Assembly (NCBI RefSeq): GCF_000185725.2
Contig: NZ_KI391954.1
Coordinates: 1 to 64,000 of the forward strand
DNA: 64,000 bases
Source of the DNA: Segniliparus rugosus ATCC BAA-974
GTDB lineage: Bacteria > Actinomycetota > Actinomycetes > Mycobacteriales > Mycobacteriaceae
Direction of reading: 5' to 3'
The notes under the pieces are model-generated. The model had not been told where the DNA came from. It searched no databases and saw only the letters and a list, made by a program, of their open reading frames with translations. Every line of letters starts with the position of its first letter. Position 1 is the first letter of the stretch. Below are positions 35,885-44,766 of the stretch, one piece after another. A program made the translations under genes and the position numbers.

Positions 35885-38710
35885 TCAGAGGTCCTTCAAA
35901 CGCATCGGCCACCAGAATTTCTCGCCCAGCATGACCGCGAGCGTCGGCACGGTGAACGTTCGGACGACGAAGGTGTCGATGACCAGGCCCATGCCGATGG
36001 TGAAGCCCATCTGCGCGAGGTGCACGAGACTCGCGCCGAGCATGCTGAACATCGTCACCGCGAACACCATGCCCGCCGTGGTGACCACGCCGCCGGTGCC
36101 CGTGATCGACCGGATGACGCCGGTTTTCACCCCCGCGCCCATCTCCTCTTTGAAACGCGAGGCGACAAGCAGATTGTAGTCGGCCCCGACCGAGATCAGC
36201 ACGGCGAAGACGGCCAGCGGGACCGCCCAGTGCAGCTGGAGGCCGATCAGATGCTGCCAGACGAACAGGCTCAACCCGTACGTGGACAAGTAGGAGACGA
36301 CCACCGACGCGATGACGACTCCGGCGGCGACCACGCTGCGCAAGAGGAGCAAGACGATGCTGAAGATGAGCGTGAGCGCGGCGACCAGGATGATCTTCTT
36401 GTCCCGGTCGAGGATCGCGTGCGTGTCGGCGATAGTCGCGGCGCTGCCGCTGACGGTGACGACGCTCCCCTCCAGCGGCGTGCCTTTCAGCGCGGCGTCC
36501 GTCGCCTCGCCCAGCCGCGCGGGCCGGAGCATCCCCTGCGCGCCGAAGCTGGAGCTTTTGCCCATGACGATCAGCCGGGTGGTCTTCCCGTCCGGGGAGA
36601 ACATGAGGCCGACGTATGGCTTGAGCCGAGGATCGGACAGAAGTTGGGCGGGGAAGTAGAAATACGTCCCCGTGCCTGCCGAGCTTCTGCCGAGGTCCTG
36701 CATGAGGCTCACCCCCATGTCGAGCTGGCTCACCATGGGCTCAATGGCCATATTGATCGAATTCGCCATATCGCGCAGCTGCACCAAAGACCCCTCGATG
36801 AGCGGGATCGAGCTCGTGGACGTGGTCATGCCGTTTTGGAGAGAAGCGGACAGGGCGGTGATCTGCCGCAGTCCCGAGCTCAACTGGCCGAGATCTGCGA
36901 GGCCGTTCAACGTGGCGTTGGCCCCGGAGCAGGCCAGGTTTTTGGCGCAGTCCGTCTGCTCGGCCAGCGAGGCGCGCACTGGCTCGGCGAGCGCGCGCAA
37001 GTCGTGGATCTGTTTGTCGAGCTTCTTGAGCGTGGCCGAGGTTCGCTCCGACTGCGCGTTCAACGCGCCCGCCTGCTGCTGGGCGCCCGAGAGTTCGGCT
37101 TTCAACTGGTCGATCAGCTCGATCGTCGCGCCGAGATTATCGGTGAGCTGGCGCATCTGTCGGGCCCGCTCCTTGATCACAAGGAGGTTCTGCGAGAGCA
37201 TTTTGCCCGCGTAGCCCGCTCCGAAGGTCAGCGAGGCTTGGTCGAGGGGGGCTCCGAGCGGCCGGGTGAGCCACTGGACCGCGTTGACGTCGGGCAGCTT
37301 GGCCAACTGCTGGGCGGTTTGCTCGATGGTGCCGATGTCGGCGGAATTGCGCAGATCGTGGTCGGCCTCGATAAGCACGATGTCCGGGTACAGCTGGTGT
37401 TCGGGGAAATGCCGCTGCACGGCGCTCAGCCCTTTGGCGCTTTGCATGTTGTGCGGGATGTAGGCCAGCTCGTCGAAGTTGAGCTCGGCGGTCGGAATGG
37501 CGAGCATGCACAGGGCCAGCACCACCGAGGACGCGATGAAGATGGGTTTGGGCCAGCGGGCGATGCACACACCGACGCGCCGCCACACGGTGGCCGAACG
37601 GACGCGTCGTTTCGGCTCGAAGAGCCCGAACCGCTTCGCGCCGACGAAGAGGACGACCGGGGTGATGGTCAACGCCGACGCGGCGGAGCAGATCAGGCCG
37701 ATGGCACAAGGAGTCCCCATGGTCTTGAGCAGGTCGAGCTGCGCGAAGTCCATGCAGGCAAGCCCGCCCGCCACGGTGAGGCCGGAAGCGAAGACGACGG
37801 GGGCCACGCCTTGGTACGCGGATCGGTACGCCTCGTCGATGCTCTGTCCTGCGCGTCTGCCCTCTTGGTAGCGGCCGATGAAAAAGATCGAGTAATCGGT
37901 GCAGGCGCCCATCATGAGCGCGCCCATGAGCGCGTTGGTGAACAAGGAGGTCGGCAGCAGACCTGCCTGCACGAGCAGGTTGACCAGCGGGTCGGCGACG
38001 GCGACCGCGAGGCCGACGGTGAACAAGGGGAGGACCGCCACCCAGATCGACCGGTAGACGAAGAGCAAAAGCGCGCCGATCAGCACGGCGGAAGCGATGG
38101 CGAGGCGGATGGAGTCCTGCATGACAGCATCGATCTCCTCGACCGCGCCCTGGCTCATCCCGGCGTTGTAGACGGAGACTCCGGCGGGTTTGGGGATCGA
38201 GTCGACGATCGACTGCACGGCCTGCACCGACTCGACGGCTTTCGGGCTGCCGATGTTCCCGGCGAGGTTGAGCTGCAGGAACGCCAACTGTTTGTCGGGG
38301 CTCTCGGTCGCGGCGGCCAGCTGAGGGTCCGACCACGTGTCGAAGACCGACTCCACATGCGCTTTGTCGGCTTTGAGCCGCCGCACAAGCTCCACCCGGT
38401 ACTGCTGGTCGGCCTCGCCGAACGGGGCGTTCTTCTCGAGGATGAACACCGACTGGTTGTTCGAGGAGGATTCGCCGAACGCCCGCCCCATCCGCTTGAG
38501 CGCTTCCCCGGAAGCCGTGTGCACGGGGAAGAGGGGACTGCCGTGCTCGATGATCATCTGCTCGATCGGTGGCGCGATCAAGTTCAACGCAACCGCGGCG
38601 AACACCCAGAGTCCGACGACCGGCAAGGCGAACCGGGCGACGAGCGCGGCGAATCCGGAAAATTTCGAGCCGCTGGAATTCGAGTCGTTGGTCCTGTAGT
38701 CGTGCGGCAT
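35885..38710 (-). CDS. MmpL-family RND transporter (unit A of a tandem pair)
   Basis: A 941-residue MmpL. DYSIFFIGRYQEGRRAGQ marks TM4 and GADYNLLVASRFKEEMG TM10; the protein ends with FWWPMRLKDL. The second periplasmic domain holds a long coiled coil (about 540-640) and a CAKNLACSG cysteine pair. ATG 38710 is chosen; the frame extends upstream but only into the mmpS gene. The mmpS stop is 16 bases before. It is closely similar to the frameshifted mmpL at 39295-42104, including the FSPDGKTTRLIVMGKSSS and GTPLEGSVVTVSG segments. The substrate is unknown. Confidence 0.92.
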   Translation of the reverse strand: MPHDYRTNDSNSSGSKFSGFAALVARFALPVVGLWVFAAVALNLIAPPIEQMIIEHGSPLFPVHTASGEALKRMGRAFGESSSNNQSVFILEKNAPFGEADQQYRVELVRRLKADKAHVESVFDTWSDPQLAAATESPDKQLAFLQLNLAGNIGSPKAVESVQAVQSIVDSIPKPAGVSVYNAGMSQGAVEEIDAVMQDSIRLAIASAVLIGALLLFVYRSIWVAVLPLFTVGLAVAVADPLVNLLVQAGLLPTSLFTNALMGALMMGACTDYSIFFIGRYQEGRRAGQSIDEAYRSAYQGVAPVVFASGLTVAGGLACMDFAQLDLLKTMGTPCAIGLICSAASALTITPVVLFVGAKRFGLFEPKRRVRSATVWRRVGVCIARWPKPIFIASSVVLALCMLAIPTAELNFDELAYIPHNMQSAKGLSAVQRHFPEHQLYPDIVLIEADHDLRNSADIGTIEQTAQQLAKLPDVNAVQWLTRPLGAPLDQASLTFGAGYAGKMLSQNLLVIKERARQMRQLTDNLGATIELIDQLKAELSGAQQQAGALNAQSERTSATLKKLDKQIHDLRALAEPVRASLAEQTDCAKNLACSGANATLNGLADLGQLSSGLRQITALSASLQNGMTTSTSSIPLIEGSLVQLRDMANSINMAIEPMVSQLDMGVSLMQDLGRSSAGTGTYFYFPAQLLSDPRLKPYVGLMFSPDGKTTRLIVMGKSSSFGAQGMLRPARLGEATDAALKGTPLEGSVVTVSGSAATIADTHAILDRDKKIILVAALTLIFSIVLLLLRSVVAAGVVIASVVVSYLSTYGLSLFVWQHLIGLQLHWAVPLAVFAVLISVGADYNLLVASRFKEEMGAGVKTGVIRSITGTGGVVTTAGMVFAVTMFSMLGASLVHLAQMGFTIGMGLVIDTFVVRTFTVPTLAVMLGEKFWWPMRLKDL

Positions 38711-38726
38711 GTCGGGCGGCCTCCTC

Positions 38727-39257
38727 TTACTGGACTCTGGTCGACGGTTGCAGGGCGTTGAGGATGCAGATGACCGAGGGAGTGCTCCCGGTCTGGGTCT
38801 TCTCGTCGGCGACGGAGCCGTCAACGACGATTCGGCAGGTCAGGGTGCCGCCGTCGGACAGCGCCGTCACCCCTGCGGCGGATGCGATGTCGCGGGAGGT
38901 GATCTGCGCGCGCCACGGAGCTGAGCCGGTGAACCGCTGTGTTTGGCCTTCCCCGTCCAGGTAGGTGATGGTGATCGGGCTCGGGGTCGAGCTGGTCACC
39001 TCGTAGGAAATGCTCTTCGGCGGGGGCGAGAGGGTGAGCGCGGCATGCGGGGGCCGTTGCGGTTTCCGCCCTGTCTCCGGCAGCGCGACCTGGTCCCTGG
39101 TCAGCACGTACCCCGTCGCGCCGCACCATAGGGCGAGGATGAGGAGGTAGATCCAGCCGTGTCGTTTGACGAGGAACACGAGCGCCGTTTTCAGCGGCTT
39201 CGATCTCTCGAATTGCGCATCTCGGCCACCTGATGTGTCATCTGTCACGTCGAGCAC
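38727..39257 (-). CDS. MmpS-family membrane protein (unit A)
   Basis: A 176-residue MmpS: one helix (about 33-50), a Pro-rich linker, then the periplasmic domain with ISYEVTSS, TITYLDGEGQTQRF, APWRAQITSRDI and LTCRIVVDG. It pairs with the mmpL 16 bases downstream. The GTG at 39257 is 6 bases after a TAGCAT box, so a leaderless message is likely; an alternative in-frame GTG is at 39248. The promoter is overlaid by palindromes (39266-39291), which suggests repression. Confidence 0.88.
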   Translation of the reverse strand: MLDVTDDTSGGRDAQFERSKPLKTALVFLVKRHGWIYLLILALWCGATGYVLTRDQVALPETGRKPQRPPHAALTLSPPPKSISYEVTSSTPSPITITYLDGEGQTQRFTGSAPWRAQITSRDIASAAGVTALSDGGTLTCRIVVDGSVADEKTQTGSTPSVICILNALQPSTRVQ

Positions 39258-39263
39258 GACGTT

Positions 39264-39291
39264 ATGCTAGCACTTTTGCTAGCGGTAGCAA
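39264..39291 (-). promoter_or_regulatory. Leaderless promoter with overlapping palindromic operator upstream of mmpS unit A
   Basis: GCTAGCA-CTTT-TGCTAGC (39266-39283) is a perfect inverted repeat. It overlaps a second one, TTGCTA-GCGG-TAGCAA (39276-39291). The -10 box TAGCAT (minus strand, 39264-39269) lies inside the first palindrome, 6 bases from the GTG. A dimeric repressor of TetR or MarR type bound here would cover the promoter. Confidence 0.6.
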
Positions 39292-39294
39292 GCG

Positions 39295-42104
39295 TTAGGC
39301 CGGGAGGTCCTTCAGGCGCATCGGCCACCAGAACTTCTCGCCGAGCATGACCGCGAGCGTCGGCACGATGAACGTGCGCACCACAAAGGTGTCGATGACC
39401 AGGCCTATGCCGATGGTGAAACCGAGCTGGGCGAGGTGGAGCAGGCTCGAGCCCAGAAGGCTGAACGTCGTCATCGCGAACACCATGCCCGCCGTGGTGA
39501 CCACGCCGCCGGTGCCCGCGACCGATCGGATGACGCCGGTTCTGACCCCGGCCCCCATCTCCTCTTTGAAGCGGGAGACGACGAGCAGGTTGTAGTCCGC
39601 CCCGACCGCGACGAGCACCGCGAAGACTGCGGCAGGGATCGACCAGTGCAGCTGGAGGCCGAGCAGGTGTTGCCAGACCAGCACGCTCACGCCCAGCGTC
39701 GAAAGGAACGAGATCGCCACGGAGACGATGACGATGCTCGCCGCGACCACGCTGCGCAGCAGGAACAGCACGACAGTGAAGATCACGGTCAGCGCCGCGA
39801 CGAGCAGGACCTTCTCGTCATGCTCGAGGATCGTGTGCGTGTCGGCGACCATCGCGGCGGCCCCGCTCACGCTGACCACGCTCCCCTCGAGCGGGGTGCC
39901 CTTCAGCGCCGCCGTCGCGGTCGGTCCGAGCTGTCCTGCGCGGGCCATGCCGACGGAGCTGTAACTCGAGCTCTTGCCCATGACGATCATGCGGGTGCTC
40001 TTGCCGTCCGGCGAGAACATGACGTTCACGTAGGGTTTGATCCTCGGGTCGCCCAAAAGCGCGGCGGGGAAGTAGAAGAAGGAGCCGTTGCCCGCCGAAG
40101 ATTTGCCGATGTCCTGCATGAGGTAGGCGACGATGCCCAGCTGGGCGACGAGGGGCTCCACGGCGGCGTTGACCGCGGCCACCGTGTCGCGCAATTGGCT
40201 GAGCGAGCCGGTGAGCACCGGAATCGAAGCGGAGGAGCTCGCGATGCCCTCGCCGACCGAGGACACCAGGCTCTGCAGCTGTTTCAGGCTCTTGGAGAGC
40301 TGGTCCGCGGTGGCGAAACCGGCGATGGCTCCGCGCGCGGCCTTCGCCGCCCCGAGGCATTCTTGATCGCCGAGGCACTGTTTGAGGTCGTTGGCCGCCG
40401 TTGTGTCGATCGCGGGCTGCAGCAGCTTGCGCAGCGCGTGCAGTTGGCTGTTGAGCTTGTTGAAATTGGTTGTGAGCTGCGAGGACGAACTCTTCAACCC
40501 GCCGGTTTGCCGTCCCGCCGCGTCAAGCTTGCCCTGGAGCCCGTCGATAGTGTCGATGATCGCGTTCAAATTGTCGGTGAGCGTGTGCAGCTGGGCGACT
40601 CGGTCTTTGATGAGCGCGGCGTTCTGCGAGAGCATCGCACCGGCGTAGCCGATGCCGTAGCCCAGCGAGGTCTGCGTGAGCGGGACCCCCGTCGGCCGGG
40701 TCAGCCACTGGACGGCGGTGACGTCGGGCATCTGGCTGACCCGTTGCGCGACCTGGTCGAGCAGTCCGATGTCCGAGGAATTGCGCAGGTCGTGCGTGGA
40801 CTGGATGAGCACGGTGTCGGGGTAGAGCTGAGTCGAGGGGAAATGGCTCTGCATCGCTTGCATGCCTTCCACGCTCTGCAGCTTCTTCGGGATGAAAGCG
40901 ATCTCGTCGTAGTTGAACTCTGCCGTGGGGATCGCCAGCATGAACACCGCCAGCGTCCCGCAGGCGGCCGCGCAGACCGGCTTCGGCCAGCGGGCGACCC
41001 GGACTCCGACGCGCCGCCAGATCGAGGTGGTCTCGCCGTGCTTGCCCGGATCGAACAGGCCGAACCGTTTGGCCCCGATGAGCAGCATCGCGGGAGTTGC
41101 GGTGACCGAGTACAGCGTCGCGATGGCGAGGCCGAAGGCGCACGGCAGGCCCAAGGATTTGAGGACGTCGAGCTGCGCGAAGCCCATACACGCCATCCCG
41201 CCGCTCACGGTGAGGCCGGAGGCGAGGATGACTGGGGCGACTCCTCGATACGCGGCGCGGTACGCGCGCTCGACGCTCTTTCCGGCGCGTCTGCCCTCTT
41301 GGTAGCGGCCGATGAAGAAGATCGAGTAATCGGTGGCCGCTCCGATCAGAAGGGCCCCCATGATCGCGTTCGTGAACAGCGAGGTCGGCAGGAGCGTGGC
41401 CTTCACCAGCAGGTTCACGGCGGGAATGGCCACGGCGATGACGAGCCCGAGAGTGATGAGGGAGAGGAGGGTGACCGATGGCGACCGGTAGATCAGGAGG
41501 AGCAGGATCGCGATGAGCACGGCGGACACCACCGCGAGCCAGGACGAGTCGGCGAGGACGGCGTTGATCTGATCGACCGCGCCTTGGCCCATCCCCGCGA
41601 TATAGACGCGGACCCCGGAGGTTTGGGGGTCGAGTCGACGATCGACTGCACGGCTTCGACCGCGTCGTACCCTTTTGGGGAGCCGATGTCGCCCGCAAGG
41701 TTCATCTGGAGATAAGCGAGCTCTTTGTCCGGGCTTTCCACCGCCGCCGCCAGCTGCGGGTCGGACCACATGTCGAAGACCGACTCCACATGCTGCTTGT
41801 CCGCCGTCAGCAGGTGGAGCAGATCGAGCCGGTATTTCCGGTCCGCGTCGCCCATCGGCTTGTCCTTCTCCACGATGAGGACGGCCTGGTTGTTCGTGAT
41901 CGACTCGCCGAATGCCTTGCCGATGCGGGCGAGCGCGGCCCCGGACTCGGTGTTGGTCGGGAAAAGCGGCCGGTCGTGCTCCTTGATCAGACTCGAGAAC
42001 GGCGGGGCGACGAGGTTGAGGACGGCCGCTGCGAGGAGCCAGAGGGCGACGATGGGCAAGGCGAACTTCGCGACAAGCGAGGAGATACGGCCGTCTGGTG
42101 TCAT
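39295..42104 (-). pseudogene. MmpL-family transporter, frameshifted (unit B of the tandem pair)
   Basis: A full-length mmpL split into two overlapping frames. Residues from MTPDGRISSLVAKFALP (ATG 42104) run to VQSIVDSTPKPPG; the rest (VRVYIAGMGQGAVDQ ... MRLKDLPA) continues in another frame. Aligning with unit A places the loss of one base at about 41615-41630, where unit A has 24 bases and this copy 23 between the same flanks. Total length 2810 is one short of 937 codons. Beyond the shift everything is intact (DYSIFFIGRYQEGRR, GADYNLLVVSRFKEE). Either a recent inactivation or a sequencing error in a C/G run; the lack of other damage argues for recent or artefactual. Confidence 0.85.
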
Positions 42105-42150
42105 GTAGGGCTTTCCGGCTTGGGTTTTTCAGTTTCAGACAGGGAAGTTT

Positions 42151-42675
42151 TCAGATGGGAAGTTTTTGGAATCCCACTAAGTTGCAGCTGACCGACGGAT
42201 GGTCGCCGCTGCCGGACTTCTCGTCGACGACCTGGCCGTCGACGCTGATCCGGCAGCTCAGGGGGCCGCTTTTGGTGAGCGCGGTCACGCCTGCCGCGAA
42301 GCCGATGTCACGAGTGGTCACGATGCTCCGCCAGGGCGCTGGGCCGACGAAAAGCTGAGTCTGAGTTTTCTCGTCCAAATAGGACACCGTCACTTCTTGC
42401 CCCGGCTGCGCGAGCACTTCGTAGGTGACGTTCTTGGCGTTCGAGGAGAGGCTCAAGCTGGCGAGCGGAGGCTGCTTCGGCTCTTTATTCCCGGCTGGGA
42501 GCGCCACGTCCTTCGAGGTGAGCACGTACGTGGCCGCAGCGATCCAGAGGACCGCGATCAGGAGATAGGCCCAATCCTGAGGGCGCAGGATAGGCTCGTG
42601 CTTACGATTGGGTCGCCGAAGCGGACGCTTCGGCTGCGCTCGCGAGCGCTGTATGTCCACGCTGACATCGGCCAT
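42151..42675 (-). CDS. MmpS-family membrane protein (unit B)
   Basis: A 174-residue MmpS with a basic N-terminus, one helix (about 34-50) and the periplasmic domain (VTYEVLAQPG, TVSYLDEKTQTQLF, APWRSIVTTRDI, LSCRISVDG). It is a clear paralogue of the mmpS at 38727 and partners the frameshifted mmpL 46 bases downstream. The ATG is 7 bases after a TATATT box (minus strand, 42683-42688), fitting a leaderless message. Confidence 0.88.
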   Translation of the reverse strand: MADVSVDIQRSRAQPKRPLRRPNRKHEPILRPQDWAYLLIAVLWIAAATYVLTSKDVALPAGNKEPKQPPLASLSLSSNAKNVTYEVLAQPGQEVTVSYLDEKTQTQLFVGPAPWRSIVTTRDIGFAAGVTALTKSGPLSCRISVDGQVVDEKSGSGDHPSVSCNLVGFQKLPI

Positions 42676-42783
42676 CTTGCTGAATATACATTAGCGCGCT
42701 GGTTCTCCAATTATAGAGAAATTATATTTAGAGAACACATAACTTAATTCATAAAAAGAATCCAAGATATAATCAAATCTTTA
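42676..42783 (-). promoter_or_regulatory. AT-rich promoter/operator region of mmpS unit B
   Basis: About 108 bases that are far more AT-rich than the rest of the window. A -10 box TATATT (42683-42688) lies 7 bases from the start. TTCTC (42703-42707) faces GAGAA (42716-42720) as an inverted repeat with an 8-base AT spacer, and GTTCTC (42702-42707) is repeated inverted again as GAGAAC at 42731-42736. These are different from the palindromes at 39266-39291, so the two units are probably controlled by different proteins. Confidence 0.45.
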
Positions 42784-43497
42784 TCATTCGCCTTCTGCGC
42801 GCACTCCCCATCGCACGCTTCCGACGGACGGCTCGAGGCTGAGCGGGCCGGTCACGAGTTCGAGCTGGCGGTCCTCCCTGTGCTCGGCGGAGAATTCCGC
42901 GCGCACCTCGACGAGGCCGTCTTGGTCGGTGTCGGTGCTGGTCATCGCGATAAGCTGGAAATCGGAGCGGCCGAGAGCCTGGAGCAGCTGCGCCCGGACC
43001 CGGATGGCGGCCTTGGGCTTGACGGTGGCGACGACCTCGTAGATCACGGCGCGGTCTTCCGGATCGGTCCGCTCGGAGGCGGGGAAGCGGTCGATCTGCA
43101 GCCCGAGCAAGCGCAGGAGGATGTTGACGGCGACGACCGCCGCTGTCCCGACGACGGCGGTGGAGTACAGGCCCGCTCCGGCGAGCGCGCCCACCGCCGC
43201 CGTGCACCAGAGCGTCGCCGCCGTGTTCAAACCGCGCACGGAGAAGCCGTCGCGCAGGATGACGCCGCCGCCGAGGAAGCCGATGCCGGAAACGATCTGC
43301 GCCGCGACCCGGGTCGGGTCGGCGGCCCCTCCGGAGAAGCCGTGAGCCGAGAGCAGCACGAAAAGCGTCGATCCGACTGCGACCAAGGCGTTCGTGCGCA
43401 GCCCCGCGCGCCGAGACCGGTATTGGCGCTCGATGCCGATCAGAGTGCCGAGCCCGACGCCGGTCACAACACGCAGCAGCATTTCCAAAGTGCTCAC
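42784..43497 (-). CDS. MgtC/SapB-family membrane protein
   Basis: A 237-residue MgtC-family protein. Several hydrophobic helices in the first 130 residues include the family motifs LIGIERQYRSRRAGLRTNALV and SGIGFLGGGVILRDG, followed by a cytoplasmic ACT-like domain. In M. tuberculosis and Salmonella MgtC supports growth at low Mg2+ and inside macrophages; it is thought to modulate ATP synthase or membrane potential rather than carry Mg2+. The GTG start is 8 bases after a TAGTAT box shared with the divergent gene. No Mg2+ riboswitch leader is possible given the short upstream region. Confidence 0.9.
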   Translation of the reverse strand: MSTLEMLLRVVTGVGLGTLIGIERQYRSRRAGLRTNALVAVGSTLFVLLSAHGFSGGAADPTRVAAQIVSGIGFLGGGVILRDGFSVRGLNTAATLWCTAAVGALAGAGLYSTAVVGTAAVVAVNILLRLLGLQIDRFPASERTDPEDRAVIYEVVATVKPKAAIRVRAQLLQALGRSDFQLIAMTSTDTDQDGLVEVRAEFSAEHREDRQLELVTGPLSLEPSVGSVRWGVRAEGE

Positions 43498-43517
43498 GTC
43501 GGCCTATACTATTCGGC
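43498..43517. promoter_or_regulatory. Compact divergent leaderless promoters between mgtC and the glyoxalase-like gene
   Basis: Only 20 bases separate the two GTG starts. On the plus strand TATACT (43505-43510) is 7 bases before GTG 43518; on the minus strand TAGTAT (43506-43511) is 8 bases before GTG 43497. The two -10 boxes overlap, and each -35 region must lie in the other gene. Confidence 0.55.
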
Positions 43518-44225
43518 GTGTCCCGGCCAGTTTTTGTGGAGCTGCATACCACTGATCCCGCTGCTTCGATCGAGTTCTATGCCGGGCTGTTCGGCTGGGA
43601 GCCGGCCCCGGACCCTGAGCACGCCTCGGGCGGGTACACGCCGCTCACGCTCGGAGGCAAGACCGTGTCGGCAATCGGCCCCGCCTATGTCGCCGGGCAG
43701 CAGCCCCAGTGGGTGGTCTCTTTCGCCACGGACGACGCGGCGGCTTCCGCGAAGGCCGTCGCGGAGCTGGGCGGGAGAACGCTGCTTGGCCCGCAGCGGG
43801 TTTTCGACCTCGGGACTTTCGTTTTTGTGGCGGACCCGCTCGGCGCGACGTTCACGCTCTGGCAGCCCGACGCTTTTCCGGGGTTCGGCGTGTGGGGGCG
43901 GCCGGGCTCGATGGGATGGGCCGAGCTGTCCACGCCCGATCCGGACCGCGTGATCGGGTTCTACGCCGACGCGCTCGGTTGGTCGGTGGACCGGGACCCG
44001 CATTACGCCCATGTGGGCCTCGGCGGCGAGCATTTCGGCGGGATCGCGCGCGGCGAGGGCGGCTGGAAGCCGTACTTCGAGGTGGCGGAACTGGACGCGA
44101 CGGCGGCGGCGGCCGTCGGTCGCGGGGCCGAGACGCTGGTCGAACCTGTGGCAGTCGGGGAGGCCAGGAGGGTCGCCGTGCTGCGCGACCCGCAGGGCGC
44201 GGTCTTCGGGCTCTTCGGCAAGTGA
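43518..44225 (+). CDS. Two-domain glyoxalase/bleomycin-resistance (VOC) fold protein
   Basis: A 235-residue protein with two vicinal-oxygen-chelate domains (about 3-115 and 125-235). Typical starts are VFVELHTTDPAASIEFYAGLFGW and WAELSTPDPDRVIGFYADALGW; each half ends with a D(P/R)xGAxF block. This two-domain form resembles the 27-kDa antigen CFP32/CFP30B (Rv0577) family. Enzyme activity is not evident. The GTG start is set by the -10 box 7 bases upstream. Confidence 0.87.
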   Translation: MSRPVFVELHTTDPAASIEFYAGLFGWEPAPDPEHASGGYTPLTLGGKTVSAIGPAYVAGQQPQWVVSFATDDAAASAKAVAELGGRTLLGPQRVFDLGTFVFVADPLGATFTLWQPDAFPGFGVWGRPGSMGWAELSTPDPDRVIGFYADALGWSVDRDPHYAHVGLGGEHFGGIARGEGGWKPYFEVAELDATAAAAVGRGAETLVEPVAVGEARRVAVLRDPQGAVFGLFGK

Positions 44226-44242
44226 GGGTCTGACCTCGAAAT

Positions 44243-44271
44243 TTGCAAGTTCAACTGGTGCCGCGTAGCAT
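44243..44271 (+). promoter_or_regulatory. SigA-type promoter of the infA-rpoA operon
   Basis: TTGCAA (44243-44248), 17 bases, TAGCAT (44266-44271). The transcript would start near 44278 and carry a leader of about 128 bases before infA. It is the best -35/-10 pair in this intergenic region. Confidence 0.6.
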
Positions 44272-44405
44272 AGACCAACGGCGCGCAAGGCGTGCCAGTC
44301 GGTGTTGCGCGCGGTTTCTCTTTTGAGGCTATCACTGTTTCGTCACGCGATTGGCTCGTCCTCGCCGTCCAGGGTAATCCACAAACGGCACGGATCGTGG
44401 AGGTC

Positions 44406-44627
44406 ATGGCTAAAAAAGACGGCGCCATCGAGGTTGAAGGACGAGTGGTCGAACCATTGCCCAACGCGACATTTCGCGTTGAGCTGGACAATGGTCACAA
44501 AGTCCTCGCCCATATCAGTGGCAAGATGCGGCAGCACTACATCCGCATTCTGCCGGAGGACCGGGTCGTCGTCGAGCTTTCCCCGTACGACCTGTCCCGA
44601 GGGCGGATTGTGTACCGGTACAAGTAA
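44406..44627 (+). CDS. infA: Translation initiation factor IF-1
   Basis: A 73-residue S1-like OB-fold protein, [20 protein letters not shown] through [12 protein letters not shown], essentially the standard actinobacterial IF-1. The GGAGG ribosome binding site is 2-3 bases from ATG 44406; longer upstream frames are not the start. It opens the infA-rpmJ-rpsM-rpsK-rpsD-rpoA-rplQ block. Confidence 0.98.
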   Translation: MAKKDGAIEVEGRVVEPLPNATFRVELDNGHKVLAHISGKMRQHYIRILPEDRVVVELSPYDLSRGRIVYRYK

Positions 44628-44652
44628 TGGCAAGAAAACAGGAGATCCAAAC

Positions 44653-44766
44653 GTGAAGGTGCAACCGAGCGTCAAGCGGATCTGCGACAAGTGCAAAGTG
44701 ATCCGGCGGCATGGCCGGGTCATGGTGATCTGCGAGAACCTGCGCCACAAGCAGCGTCAGGGCTAG
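44653..44766 (+). CDS. rpmJ: Ribosomal protein bL36 (zinc form)
   Basis: A 37-residue protein with a GTG start: [20 protein letters not shown] and on to KQRQG. The zinc ligands C11, C14, C27 and H32 are all present, so this is the zinc-binding (C+) version. A second, zinc-free bL36 paralogue exists elsewhere in many actinobacteria. It lies 25 bases after infA. Confidence 0.97.
   Translation: MKVQPSVKRICDKCKVIRRHGRVMVICENLRHKQRQG

Noticed and set aside
39301-41769. mmpL unit B as a complete shorter gene starting near 41769
   Set aside because: The first about 45 residues of that frame are nonsense read across the real N-terminal part in the other frame; a shared one-base deletion explains both frames better.
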